64,000 nt of DNA from Guptibacillus hwajinpoensis (GTDB lineage: Bacteria > Bacillota > Bacilli > Bacillales > Bacillaceae_O): NCBI GenBank assembly GCA_016841765.1, contig JAENYN010000018.1:1-64000 (forward strand). Reading direction: 5' to 3'. The notes beneath the pieces are model-generated. The model worked only from the letters and a program-made list of their open reading frames with translations, was not told the DNA's origin and did no database searches. Position numbers and translations under genes: made by a program. Shown here piece after piece: positions 8,804 through 16,979 of this stretch (the first letter of the stretch is position 1; every line of letters begins with the position of its first letter).

Positions 8804-10489
8804 CTAATTTATCCCGATTGCGGCACCAGGTCTTGATGACTGGGCCGCACCGTACATTTCATTTTTGTCCTGGTCGATCAAAATTGCCTGGACATTGCCG
8901 ATATGTTTCGGAAATTCCGGAAAATGGAAGCCTTTTTCAAGCATCTTTTCCCTCACTTCTTCCGGTATGCCAGCATCCCACTGGACGATGCGGCCAATGC
9001 TGTTATAAATGCGCGGTTCTTCAATCGCATCCTTCAAATCCATTTTATAATCCAGAAGATTGATGATAACTTGCAGAACCGACGCGACGATGGTCGGGCC
9101 GCCAGGGGAACCGAGGGTTAAAAACGGTTTGCCTTCATGAAATAAAATGGAAGGCGATTTTGTGCTGACCCCGTGTTTGTTCGGCTGGATGCCATTGGCA
9201 CTGTTCGGTTCCGGATTGAAGTCAGTAAGGTCATTATTCAACAGGAACCCGTATCCCGGCACCATGATGCCTGAACCGAATTTGTGTTCGAGCGATGATG
9301 TGCAGGCCGCCACATTTCCCCAGCGGTCAACAGCAGTGAAGTGGGTTGTTTCCCCTTTCTCCATCAGCGATTCATGGAAGACTTCCTGTTCTGGATCACC
9401 TTCCTGGTATTCCCACGGATTGCCGAAATCGATATCAGGGTTGCGGTAGCTGAAATCGATCAGTTTGCTGCGCTCTTTGATGTATTCTTTATCCAGCAGC
9501 CCATCTATCGGTACATCAAGAAAATCGGGGTCGCCGATATATGCCAGTTTATCAGAAAACACAATCCTCATCGCTTCGCCTAATAGAAAATATTTTTCCC
9601 ACGACTTCACGCCATACTGACTGATATCGTGGTGCTCGAGGATTCCGAGCAATTGTGCAAGCGACAGACCCCCTCCGTTGGGCGGTGAAGGAGCTGCCAG
9701 CTGTATTCCTTTATATTCGCTGAATATCGGCTTATCCAGAAAAACCTCAAAATTCCGCAAATCCTTTTTAGTCATGATGCCGTCCCGGCTTTGCAGGACA
9801 TCGACAATCGCATCCGCAATTTCCCCTTCATAAAAAGCATCAATGCCCTTTTCCTGCAGGATGCGGAGAGTTTTGGCAAGATCCGGCTGCTTGATATGAT
9901 CCCCCTCGACAAGCGGGATGCCATCCGGCATAAACAGGGCTTTCGTATTGTCATCCATACGATGGCGCATCATTTCAATCGCACTTTCCCAGAACCAATT
10001 GACTCGGATTCCGTTTTCGGCTAGATCAACCGCCGGTTCAATCAATTCACTAATTTTCTTACGGCCAAAGTGTTGGACTGCGATATCCATTGTCCGCATG
10101 ATTCCGGGAATCCCCACTGCCTTTGCGCTTAGCGAACGGGGGACATACGGAATCTCCTCGCCATTTTCATCCAAAAACAACTCGGGCTTAGCGCCTTCTG
10201 GTGCCTTGGAATGCCCGTCGAGCACCCAGGTTTCGTCCTTCTCACTGTCATATACCGTCAAAAACCCGCTCGCCCCGAGGCCGGTATTCATGTTCTCGAC
10301 CACGGCAAGGGCAAACTGCATGGCAGCTACAGCATCGACCGCTGTGCCCCCTTCTTCCAAAACTTTCGCACCTGCTTCTGTAGCTTCCTTTGCTGCACTT
10401 GCGGCCATTCCGTACTTTCCTTTGGATATATGCTGGTTATCACTATCGAAAGTCGTTTTCTGATTTGCAAATATTTGTGTTAAATCCAT
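8804..10489 (-). CDS. ggt: Gamma-glutamyltransferase / hydrolase
   Basis: A 561-residue Ntn-hydrolase of the gamma-glutamyltranspeptidase family, which cleaves gamma-glutamyl bonds (glutathione, gamma-Glu peptides, possibly poly-gamma-glutamate). The maturation and nucleophile region is MEKGETTHFTAVDRWGN, where the conserved Thr starts the small subunit. Other family blocks are SPPNGGGLSLAQLLG and the C-terminal SPGGPTIV. I see no signal peptide, unlike secreted Ggt, so this may be an intracellular YwrD-type enzyme. ATG 10489 is preferred over the upstream ATG because of GAGGAG 8 nt ahead. The neighbouring M20 peptidase, also minus-strand, suggests a shared role in gamma-glutamyl or glutamate-peptide salvage. 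Confidence 0.88.
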   Translation of the reverse strand: MDLTQIFANQKTTFDSDNQHISKGKYGMAASAAKEATEAGAKVLEEGGTAVDAVAAMQFALAVVENMNTGLGASGFLTVYDSEKDETWVLDGHSKAPEGAKPELFLDENGEEIPYVPRSLSAKAVGIPGIMRTMDIAVQHFGRKKISELIEPAVDLAENGIRVNWFWESAIEMMRHRMDDNTKALFMPDGIPLVEGDHIKQPDLAKTLRILQEKGIDAFYEGEIADAIVDVLQSRDGIMTKKDLRNFEVFLDKPIFSEYKGIQLAAPSPPNGGGLSLAQLLGILEHHDISQYGVKSWEKYFLLGEAMRIVFSDKLAYIGDPDFLDVPIDGLLDKEYIKERSKLIDFSYRNPDIDFGNPWEYQEGDPEQEVFHESLMEKGETTHFTAVDRWGNVAACTSSLEHKFGSGIMVPGYGFLLNNDLTDFNPEPNSANGIQPNKHGVSTKSPSILFHEGKPFLTLGSPGGPTIVASVLQVIINLLDYKMDLKDAIEEPRIYNSIGRIVQWDAGIPEEVREKMLEKGFHFPEFPKHIGNVQAILIDQDKNEMYGAAQSSRPGAAIGIN

Positions 10490-10599
10490 CTTTACACTCC
10501 TCAGTTTAAGTATGAACGTTGTTTTATTGCCTTTTGGCATCATCTACCCTTTTTTCGAACAAATTATTCTCCCTTGCGTTAATTCCCTTGATAAGGAAA

Positions 10600-10632
10600 T
10601 AAAAAAAGGATGGGCAGCAAATGCTGCCTCAC
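10600..10632 (-). terminator. Terminator of the M20 peptidase gene
   Basis: GGCAGCATTTGCTGCC hairpin followed on the minus strand by CATCC and seven Ts, beginning close to the peptidase stop codon. It separates the peptidase from ggt. Confidence 0.85.
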
Positions 10633-11783
10633 CCTGATTTTGCCGTCAGCCTTTCGATTGTCCTTGCCAGTAACGCGGTCCGCTTCGGAAATGTTTTTAG
10701 ATCGACGTATTCATCGGTTTCACTGTGCGAGAATTCCCCGAGCGGTCCCATGCCGTCCACAGTCGGAACCCCGTCTGATGCTGTGAACGAAGCATCAGAA
10801 CCGCCTCCTGTATCGACATCGCGGATATTCATGCCAAGTTCATCACCGATCGCTTCGATGATATCAATCAATTTTTCAGTTTCGTCCGTTTTTTCCATCG
10901 GCGGACGGCTGATGTTTCCTTTCATTTCTGTTTCCGTTCCGTCCACATGGTCTTCATTTACGATCTTCATGATATCCTTTGTCACTTCTTCGGCCTGTTC
11001 CTCGTTTTCAACCCGGACATCCACCTTTGCTTCGGCGTGGCCGGGCACTGTATTGGTGGAGGTGCCGCCATCGATTAATCCGACATTCACCGTCAGTCCC
11101 TCTTCATACTCATTCAGCTTCTGAAGCTCCAGGACTTTGTATGATAATTCTTCGATCGCACTTCTTCCGCGCTGCGGTTCAACACCGGAGTGGGCGCTTT
11201 TGCCGGTAACATCTATTTCAAAGCGGCCGACCCCTTTACGCTCGGATACGATGGCATCTTTAGGGCGGCCTGATTCCACAACAAGTGAGTACGCCTTGCC
11301 TTCTGCCGCTTCCTTAATGATCGGTTTGGATGAATTGGAACCGATCTCTTCGTCACTGTTGAACACGACATGGACATTTTTATACGCATCGGAACCTGCC
11401 TCTTTCAATGCTTTTAACGCATACAATACGGATACATGGCTTGCCTTTTCATCACTTACACCTGGTCCATAGGCTTTGTCGCCAATCACTTCGAACGGGC
11501 GCTTTTCGGCTTCGCCTTTTGGAAATACAGTGTCCATATGGGCGATGATAATAATCTTAGGTTCACTATCCTTTTCAGCCATCACTTCAAGGTGGTTGCC
11601 CACTTCTTTTTCCTGGTGGACTTTCACATACATGCCAATTTCCTCAAACTTTCCTTTTATGAGAGCCGCTACTTGATCGACATCTTCTTTGTCATAAGAG
11701 TTACTATCCATATTGACAAGCTTCTCGAGCAAATCGGTCATTTCCGGCATATGTTTTTCAAGATAATTCTCAATTTCAGCCAT
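10629..11783 (-). CDS. M20 family metallopeptidase (carboxypeptidase G2-like)
   Basis: A 384-residue di-zinc peptidase of the M20 (ArgE/DapE/CPG2) family. Metal and catalytic motifs: HMDTVFP (first His and catalytic Asp), GPGVSDEKAS (bridging Asp), NSDEEIGS (catalytic Glu-Glu) and the C-terminal GEFSHSETDEYV His. The central SAHSGVEPQRGRSAIEEL marks the lid domain. Closest in style to glutamate carboxypeptidases, which release C-terminal Glu. The start ATG 11783 follows GAAGGAGGCG. Its neighbours ggt and glutamate dehydrogenase fit glutamate salvage, but that is inference. Confidence 0.85.
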   Translation of the reverse strand: MAEIENYLEKHMPEMTDLLEKLVNMDSNSYDKEDVDQVAALIKGKFEEIGMYVKVHQEKEVGNHLEVMAEKDSEPKIIIIAHMDTVFPKGEAEKRPFEVIGDKAYGPGVSDEKASHVSVLYALKALKEAGSDAYKNVHVVFNSDEEIGSNSSKPIIKEAAEGKAYSLVVESGRPKDAIVSERKGVGRFEIDVTGKSAHSGVEPQRGRSAIEELSYKVLELQKLNEYEEGLTVNVGLIDGGTSTNTVPGHAEAKVDVRVENEEQAEEVTKDIMKIVNEDHVDGTETEMKGNISRPPMEKTDETEKLIDIIEAIGDELGMNIRDVDTGGGSDASFTASDGVPTVDGMGPLGEFSHSETDEYVDLKTFPKRTALLARTIERLTAKSG

Positions 11784-12048
11784 AAAGAACCGCGCCTCCT
11801 TCTATTATTCTTTTATTGTTTTTTCCCTTGTTTCATAAAGGAATAAACGTTTGCTTCTGTGAAGTCTCTGTTTCACGGTGAAAAACGCTGGTAAGCATAG
11901 TGTTTTTGTAACAAAAACTTGTGTTTGGGACTTTTACAGGAATGGAATAATGAAAAGAGAATGGATGAAACATCGATAGGAGGGATTTGATATCGTACAA
12001 AAAGCAATTCAACATAACCAGAAAGTCGAAGCCAAAGTCAAATCGGAA

Positions 12049-13353
12049 ATGGCTGTGAAAGAAAGAAAGAACGGTGTTGAAATAAATAATCCTTTTGACA
12101 TTGTCCAGAACCTGATGGAGACGGCAACTGAAACACTTGGATTGTCGCAGGCCTTCTATGAAGTATTGAAAAAACCGAAAAGGGTGATGAAGACCTCCAT
12201 CCCTGTCCGGATGGACGACGGCACATACCGTGAGTTTGAAGGCATCCGCTCGCAGCATATTGATGTGCTCGGGCCGACAAAAGGCGGAGTCCGTTTTCAT
12301 CCGGCTGTCAACGAGGACGAAGTCAAAGCACTTTCGATGTGGATGTCTTTGAAAGCGGCAATCCTCGGGATTCCATACGGCGGCGGCAAGGGCGGCATCA
12401 TTGTGGATCCGCGCGAGCTGTCGGAAAGGGAACTCGAAGAACTGAGCCGCGGCTTCATCCGTGAACTTGAACCGATTATTGGGCCTGAAAAAGATATTCC
12501 GGCGCCCGATGTCAATACTACGCCGGAAATCATGGGCTGGATGCTGGATGAGTTTTCACGCCTCAAGGGCAAAAACGTTCCGGGCATGATCACCGGCAAG
12601 CCGATCATACTCGGCGGATCTGCGGGCCGCGTCGAAGCGACCGGACGCGGTGTTGTCTTTACGATTGAAGAAGCCGCCAAACGGCTTAACTTGAACCTTT
12701 ATAAGATGACCGCCGTCGTACAGGGCTTCGGCAATGTCGGTTCGATCACCGCCAAGCTGCTGGCTGAACGCGGCGTGAAAGTGGTCGGAATCACAGATGC
12801 CGGCGGAGGCGTTTATCATGAAGAAGGGCTCAACATTGATGAACTGACTGACTATGTAAAGGATACAGGAACCGTCAACGGCTTTAACAATTACGAAAGC
12901 CTGTCAAATGAAGACCTGTTTACAGCGGATGTCGACATTCTGATTCCTGCCGCTCTCGAAAACCAGATCACATCTGAAAACGGGTCGAAAATAAAAGCGA
13001 AAATTGTGGCGGAAGCGGCCAATGGGCCGACAACACCAGATGGAAATGAGGCCATGGAGAAAAATGGCGTCTTTATCATCCCCGACATTCTATGTAACGC
13101 AGGGGGTGTCACCGTCTCCTACTTTGAATGGGTGCAGAACACGATGCACTACTCCTGGCCGGAAGATGAAGTCAACGAGAAGCTTCATAAAAAAATGACC
13201 GACGCGTTTGATGATGTTTTCCGCATGAAAGAAAACAAGCAAGTCCACATGCGGGATGCCGCTTATCTTGTCGGGGTCGGCCGGCTCGCCGAAGCAATGA
13301 AAGCCAGGGGCTGGATCAAAGACTGGGACATGCCGATTGATTTCAAAGCATAA
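12049..13353 (+). CDS. NAD(P)-specific glutamate dehydrogenase
   Basis: A Glu/Leu/Phe/Val dehydrogenase of at least 434 residues, interconverting glutamate and 2-oxoglutarate plus ammonia. Substrate-site blocks are GPTKGGVRFHP and GIPYGGGKGGIIVDPR (catalytic Lys). The Rossmann dinucleotide motif is GFGNVGSITAKLL, and PAALENQI follows. It resembles catabolic RocG/GudB enzymes. The start is uncertain: ATG 12049 gives a family-like length but has no good ribosome-binding site, while the only strong site (AGGAGG, 11978-11983) is followed 8 nt later by an in-frame ATC at 11992, opening a frame that adds 19 residues. A repeat begins at the stop codon. Confidence 0.9.
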   Translation: MAVKERKNGVEINNPFDIVQNLMETATETLGLSQAFYEVLKKPKRVMKTSIPVRMDDGTYREFEGIRSQHIDVLGPTKGGVRFHPAVNEDEVKALSMWMSLKAAILGIPYGGGKGGIIVDPRELSERELEELSRGFIRELEPIIGPEKDIPAPDVNTTPEIMGWMLDEFSRLKGKNVPGMITGKPIILGGSAGRVEATGRGVVFTIEEAAKRLNLNLYKMTAVVQGFGNVGSITAKLLAERGVKVVGITDAGGGVYHEEGLNIDELTDYVKDTGTVNGFNNYESLSNEDLFTADVDILIPAALENQITSENGSKIKAKIVAEAANGPTTPDGNEAMEKNGVFIIPDILCNAGGVTVSYFEWVQNTMHYSWPEDEVNEKLHKKMTDAFDDVFRMKENKQVHMRDAAYLVGVGRLAEAMKARGWIKDWDMPIDFKA

Positions 13354-13480
13354 AGAAAACTCGCCGATTGGTGAGCCTTTAGGCGATGACAGAGGCGTAG
13401 TTGCCCTTATCTATACTCCTAAAATTGGCAACTGCGTCGAAGTCCTCCCTTGCTGACAATTTATACTTTCCTATACGGTA
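13353..13480. repeat. Interspersed repeat family 3, copy 2
   Basis: Begins at the glutamate dehydrogenase stop codon and matches 6250-6372 in block order (AAAGAAAACTCGCCGATTGG, GACAGAGGCGTAGTTGCCCTT, CTTGCTGACA). The tight junction to the stop codon suggests insertion in the 3' flank or exaptation as part of the 3' UTR. Confidence 0.75.
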
Positions 13481-13501
13481 AAAAAGAGATCGAAGCAAGT
13501 T

Positions 13502-13530
13502 GGGGACCGCCCGCAGGGGTGGTCCTTTTG
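13502..13530 (+). terminator. Terminator downstream of glutamate dehydrogenase gene
   Basis: GGACCGCCC-GCA-GGGGTGGTCC hairpin followed by TTTTG, about 150 nt after the stop codon, on the far side of the family-3 repeat. Confidence 0.75.
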
Positions 13531-13610
13531 TCGTGCTGGTGTTGATTCTGAATGGCCTCGCCAATGCCCTCTGTTGCGTATGATTCATTTCCTGCAGAGA
13601 ACAGATGAAA

Positions 13611-13641
13611 CTCTCCGGCCGTTCATAGGAGAGGTTTTTTA
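13611..13641 (+). terminator. Hairpin with T-run
   Basis: CTCTCC and GGAGAG arms with an 11-nt loop, followed by TTTTTT. A second terminator in tandem with that at 13502; no gene is seen between them. Confidence 0.55.
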
Positions 13642-13721
13642 TTCAAAACGGTGATTTGCATGCATGAATATCCAGGTCTCTTCAAAAAATAAGGACAACA
13701 ACACCCAGAGGAGGCAAGACC

Positions 13722-13904
13722 ATGACAAAACGCAAAGCATTCCGTAACGCCGCCAGCAAAAACAACAACACACCGACCGAAAGCATGCCCGACACCGAAT
13801 TCTCCACCGACTATGCCGCCGGTGAAAACCCGATGAAAGGCGCCAACCGCAACTCCAAACAGGGCCGCGCCGGCAAAGAAATACGCGCATCGAAAGAAGA
13901 TTGA
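13722..13904 (+). CDS. Small hydrophilic protein (spore-protein or YfhD-like composition)
   Basis: A 60-residue, strongly hydrophilic protein rich in Lys, Arg, Asn and Ser (KRKAFRNAASKNNNTPTES), with a middle DTEFSTDYAAGENP and basic tail. The composition and the xDTEFS motif recall YfhD-type or minor acid-soluble spore proteins, but I cannot assign a family firmly. The start ATG 13722 has an excellent CAGAGGAGGCAAGACC site. Upstream TGAATA-N17-AATAAGG could be a weak forespore promoter. A palindromic repeat follows. Confidence 0.65.
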   Translation: MTKRKAFRNAASKNNNTPTESMPDTEFSTDYAAGENPMKGANRNSKQGRAGKEIRASKED

Positions 13905-13925
13905 GTGTACCGAGCTTCATACTGA

Positions 13926-13971
13926 GGTGCCTGGCAATTGCCTGGGAGTTCCCAGGCAATTGCCAGGCACC
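13926..13971. repeat. 46-bp perfect palindrome of the TGCCTGGCAATTGC family
   Basis: Two 22-bp arms that are exact complements around a 2-nt centre (GT), starting GGTGCCTGGCAATTGCC. The longest and most perfect member in the window. It follows the 60-residue gene by 22 nt and probably ends its transcript, although it lacks a T-run. Confidence 0.85.
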
Positions 13972-14060
13972 AAATTCACCAAAAAACTTTTCAGTTCTGC
14001 ATTTTTTGTTGATTTGCCCAAAACGCCGGGAAACCTGCTTAAGAATGGAGGAAACAACGC

Positions 14061-14288
14061 ATGGAGTTTCATCTGGAAAGTCACAATAGTGAAGTGTCGT
14101 CTGCTGTTACGGTTGATGAGGGGAACCGCCGGTATATGGTTCGGAATGGCGATATTGAAGGGGAAAGGTTTGATTCTCCGGCAGAGTTGGCGCAGTGGGT
14201 AATCGACAATTGGCGTATTGATGATTTTGTCGATAAGGACGGGTTTCAGCAGATGATTGTGCAGCTGGAACGGTATCTTCAAAGATAA
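14061..14288 (+). CDS. Hypothetical protein, 75 residues
   Basis: A small acidic soluble protein (MEFHLESHNSEVSS... WVIDNWRIDDFVDKDGF). The start ATG 14061 is preceded by AATGGAGGAAACAACGC. I recognise no family and see no membrane segment or metal motif. It is followed 37 nt after the stop by a hairpin. Probably a genuine small gene because of its ribosome-binding site, acidic coding character and terminator. Confidence 0.6.
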   Translation: MEFHLESHNSEVSSAVTVDEGNRRYMVRNGDIEGERFDSPAELAQWVIDNWRIDDFVDKDGFQQMIVQLERYLQR

Positions 14289-14324
14289 GGTTCTGCCATT
14301 TACGGTATCCACAAATTCTGGCAA

Positions 14325-14357
14325 GGGTGACAGATTCCGGTCACCCCGACCATTTTT
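14325..14357 (+). terminator. Hairpin terminator after the 75-residue gene
   Basis: Perfect 7-bp arms GGGTGAC and GTCACCC with an 8-nt loop; ATTTTT follows after 6 nt. Confidence 0.6.
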
Positions 14358-14495
14358 CACAAAAACTTGCCACTGCATAACATTCCGATTCCTTTCAGAC
14401 AGTAGCACTTTTGGATACTTAGTCATTTCTATAAAAAGAAGCCCTCATAACCCAGAGCTCACCATTTTTAAATACGTTCTCTGTTCCATCCCTCT

Positions 14496-15992
14496 TTATG
14501 AAGATAGCAAATGCTGCGCCTTAATCGCCTTCTTATCAATTTTTCCGACGTCCGTTTTTGGAAGTTCATCTAAAAAGACGACATGTTTCGGAATTTTGTA
14601 CCTCCCCAGTTTCTGACCGCAATGATCCTTTATTTCCTGGGCAGTCAGTGTTTTTCCGTTTTTTATGACGATAAAGGCTGAGACGATCTCTCCCCATTTT
14701 TCATCAGGAAGTCCTACAACTGATACTTCACTTACCGCCGGATGCTGGTTGATCTGATGTTCAATCTCAAGTGGAAAAATGTTTTCTCCTCCACTGATAA
14801 TCATTTCTTTTTTCCTTCCGAGAATATAGTGACAGCCGTCCTCGTCTTTTTTAGCAAGATCACCGGTATGGAGCCATCCATTTTTCAGTGCAGAGCTTGT
14901 GGCTTCTGCATTGTTCCAATACTTTTTGAACACATGATGTCCCTGTATGAGCAGCTCGCCGGCTCTGCCCGCTTCTGCTTCGTTACCCATTTCATCCACT
15001 ATTTTCACATTATTCATCATCATTGCTCTCCCGACAGATCCATGTTTTTGAGCAGCTTCGGCCGGATGGATATAAAAATTGTTCGGCCCCGCTTCAGTCA
15101 AACCATATCCTTCCTTAAATGCTATTCCTTTGTCATAGTAAGCCTTGTAAATGGAATGCGGGCATGGAGCTCCTCCCGAAAGGAAGGTCTTCATGGACGG
15201 GAATCGAGTATCTTTAAAATCAGGGCTGTTAATTAGCAAGTGATGCATCGTCGGAACGAGGAGCACAATCGTGCACCTTTCTCTGTTCAGCAGCCTAATG
15301 GCATCTTCCGGATTGAACTTGCTTCCGATCACCGTTTTTCCACCAGCAATCATTATCGGTATTGTCAAAGCATTCAGGCCGCCGGTATGAAACATTGGCA
15401 AATATGTCAGCGTCACATCTTCACTGGAAAGATTCCAGCTTAGAATTGTGTTCATTGCGTTCCAGTAGATAGCTTTGTGCGTAAGCACTGCTCCTTTCGG
15501 CATTCCTGTCGTTCCCCCTGTATAGATGATTGCCGCTTCATCATCTGCATGGTTTGCAGGAAAAACAGGTTCAGAGCCTTTAGAATTTGCGTAGTTTTCA
15601 TATTCCTCTGTGCCGATTTCCATTTTCACGGGGGCCTCCAGGTGTTCGGCTAGCTTTTTCATATCTGTATGACAGGCAAGCAGAGCCGGCCTGCAATCGT
15701 TAAGAATATAGTTTAATTCAACAGAAGAAAGGCGCCAGTTCAGTGGCACAAAAATGACCCCCAGCTTTCCACAGGCAAAAAATAAATCGAGGTAACTCGC
15801 ATCATTAGGGGAAATAAGCGCCACCCGGTCACCTTTTTGTATCCCTTTTTGTTTCAGCAAATTTGCAATCCTTACTGCCCGGTTGTTCATTTCCCTGTAG
15901 GTCCATTTTTGCCCCTTTTCCGGTTCCACTACCGCAATATCTTCCGGATTAATTCGACATCGCCCTTCAAGCCAATCTGTTTCCCAGTTCAT
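14496..15992 (-). CDS. Acyl-CoA synthetase (AMP-dependent ligase)
   Basis: A 498-residue ANL-superfamily ligase that activates a carboxylic acid to acyl-AMP and then acyl-CoA. Motifs in order: IIYTGGTTGMPKGAVLTH (phosphate loop), GYGLTEAGP, GWLHTGDLAKKDEDG, GGENIFPLEIE (hinge region) and the C-terminal KTDVGKIDKKA with the adenylation Lys. Length and motifs fit medium/long-chain or aromatic-acid ligases. It is the last gene of the liv-type operon, 52 nt after the hydrolase gene, so the imported compound or its breakdown product is the likely substrate. The start ATG 15992 follows GGGAGTGATG. Confidence 0.88.
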   Translation of the reverse strand: MNWETDWLEGRCRINPEDIAVVEPEKGQKWTYREMNNRAVRIANLLKQKGIQKGDRVALISPNDASYLDLFFACGKLGVIFVPLNWRLSSVELNYILNDCRPALLACHTDMKKLAEHLEAPVKMEIGTEEYENYANSKGSEPVFPANHADDEAAIIYTGGTTGMPKGAVLTHKAIYWNAMNTILSWNLSSEDVTLTYLPMFHTGGLNALTIPIMIAGGKTVIGSKFNPEDAIRLLNRERCTIVLLVPTMHHLLINSPDFKDTRFPSMKTFLSGGAPCPHSIYKAYYDKGIAFKEGYGLTEAGPNNFYIHPAEAAQKHGSVGRAMMMNNVKIVDEMGNEAEAGRAGELLIQGHHVFKKYWNNAEATSSALKNGWLHTGDLAKKDEDGCHYILGRKKEMIISGGENIFPLEIEHQINQHPAVSEVSVVGLPDEKWGEIVSAFIVIKNGKTLTAQEIKDHCGQKLGRYKIPKHVVFLDELPKTDVGKIDKKAIKAQHLLSS

Positions 15993-16044
15993 GAAACATC
16001 ACTCCCATCCTTTGCAACCCTTCTGTACAATCACCATATTCCGC

Positions 16045-16959
16045 TTATAAAACTCCCTGTTCTCTATTCACTTGATCACGTAAAAAACGGTCAATTTCCC
16101 CAACCAGCTGATTCAGATCATCGATAAGCGGCGAATGCCCACAATTTTTCAATATCGAAATCTTTACATTCCCACTAAGATCTTCTTTTATTTCCTCTGT
16201 CATCTGCCTTGTGACAACCCTATCGTTTTCACCCCACAAGATTAGGGTTGGAACGGAAATCTTCTGTGCCTCCGCCGTGCCTGCAGACAAACCGTTATGT
16301 TTTTCACTTATATTGAAAATGTTAAGTGCCTGGTACACTTCCGCCAGGTTGCGCTGTGTCAGCATATCATCAAGATATTCCTCATAGCGATTTTCATCCG
16401 GATTGTTATCCGTATAAATCAACATGTTCCAGAGCTGGCGCAGGAAAGCTTTGTCCCCGTTATCGTAAGCCTGCTGGACAGGCAGCGTTTTGCCTGGATC
16501 TTGTTCAACCTCCATCAGTGTCCTTAACCGTTCTTGCGGCAGGCCGTCCTCATCAATCGAATAAAACGGGTATCCTCTGGTAGATGCGGAAGCAAGCAAT
16601 AGCAGCGACTTTACATAACCGGGATGATCGGCAGCCAGCTGCATTGCCACCGCCCCGCCAGTTGACCATCCGCATACGTGAAAAGCGGAAAGGCCCACTT
16701 CATCTGCAAAAAGCTTTACATCATCAGAGAAGTCCCGGATGCTGTCAATCCGGTTCATGTAGCTGGAACTTCCAAAACCACGCAAATCCAATGCCAGGAC
16801 TTTATAGGATGCAGGTAAAGCGTCTATCAAAACATCCCAGTGCTTTGAAGAAGTCATATTGCCGTGGATGAGCAAAAACGGTATCTCTCCGCCCACCCGT
16901 TCCCGGTACCCATATGTTTCTCTATTTGGCAGTGTCACCTTTTTAATTATCGTTTCCAA
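16045..16959 (-). CDS. Alpha/beta hydrolase
   Basis: A 304-residue alpha/beta-hydrolase-fold protein. Oxyanion and HG motif: FLLIHGNMTSSKHW. The nucleophile elbow is GWSTGG (Ser), the acid is in LILWGENDRVV, and the catalytic His is in GHSPLIDD. I chose TTG 16959 because AAGGAGGAG lies a few bases upstream; the longer ORF reads through that site. It lies 20 nt after the KAS III-like gene in the same operon. It could cleave an ester, thioester, beta-diketone or lactone; nothing in the sequence decides between these. Confidence 0.85.
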   Translation of the reverse strand: METIIKKVTLPNRETYGYRERVGGEIPFLLIHGNMTSSKHWDVLIDALPASYKVLALDLRGFGSSSYMNRIDSIRDFSDDVKLFADEVGLSAFHVCGWSTGGAVAMQLAADHPGYVKSLLLLASASTRGYPFYSIDEDGLPQERLRTLMEVEQDPGKTLPVQQAYDNGDKAFLRQLWNMLIYTDNNPDENRYEEYLDDMLTQRNLAEVYQALNIFNISEKHNGLSAGTAEAQKISVPTLILWGENDRVVTRQMTEEIKEDLSGNVKISILKNCGHSPLIDDLNQLVGEIDRFLRDQVNREQGVL

Positions 16960-16979
16960 TTCATTCTCCTCCTTTGCAC

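Noticed and set aside
9341-9583. Several 60-150-residue ORFs on the plus strand opposite ggt, the APC permease and the M20 genes
   Set aside because: They lie fully within well-supported genes on the other strand and show only shadow composition.
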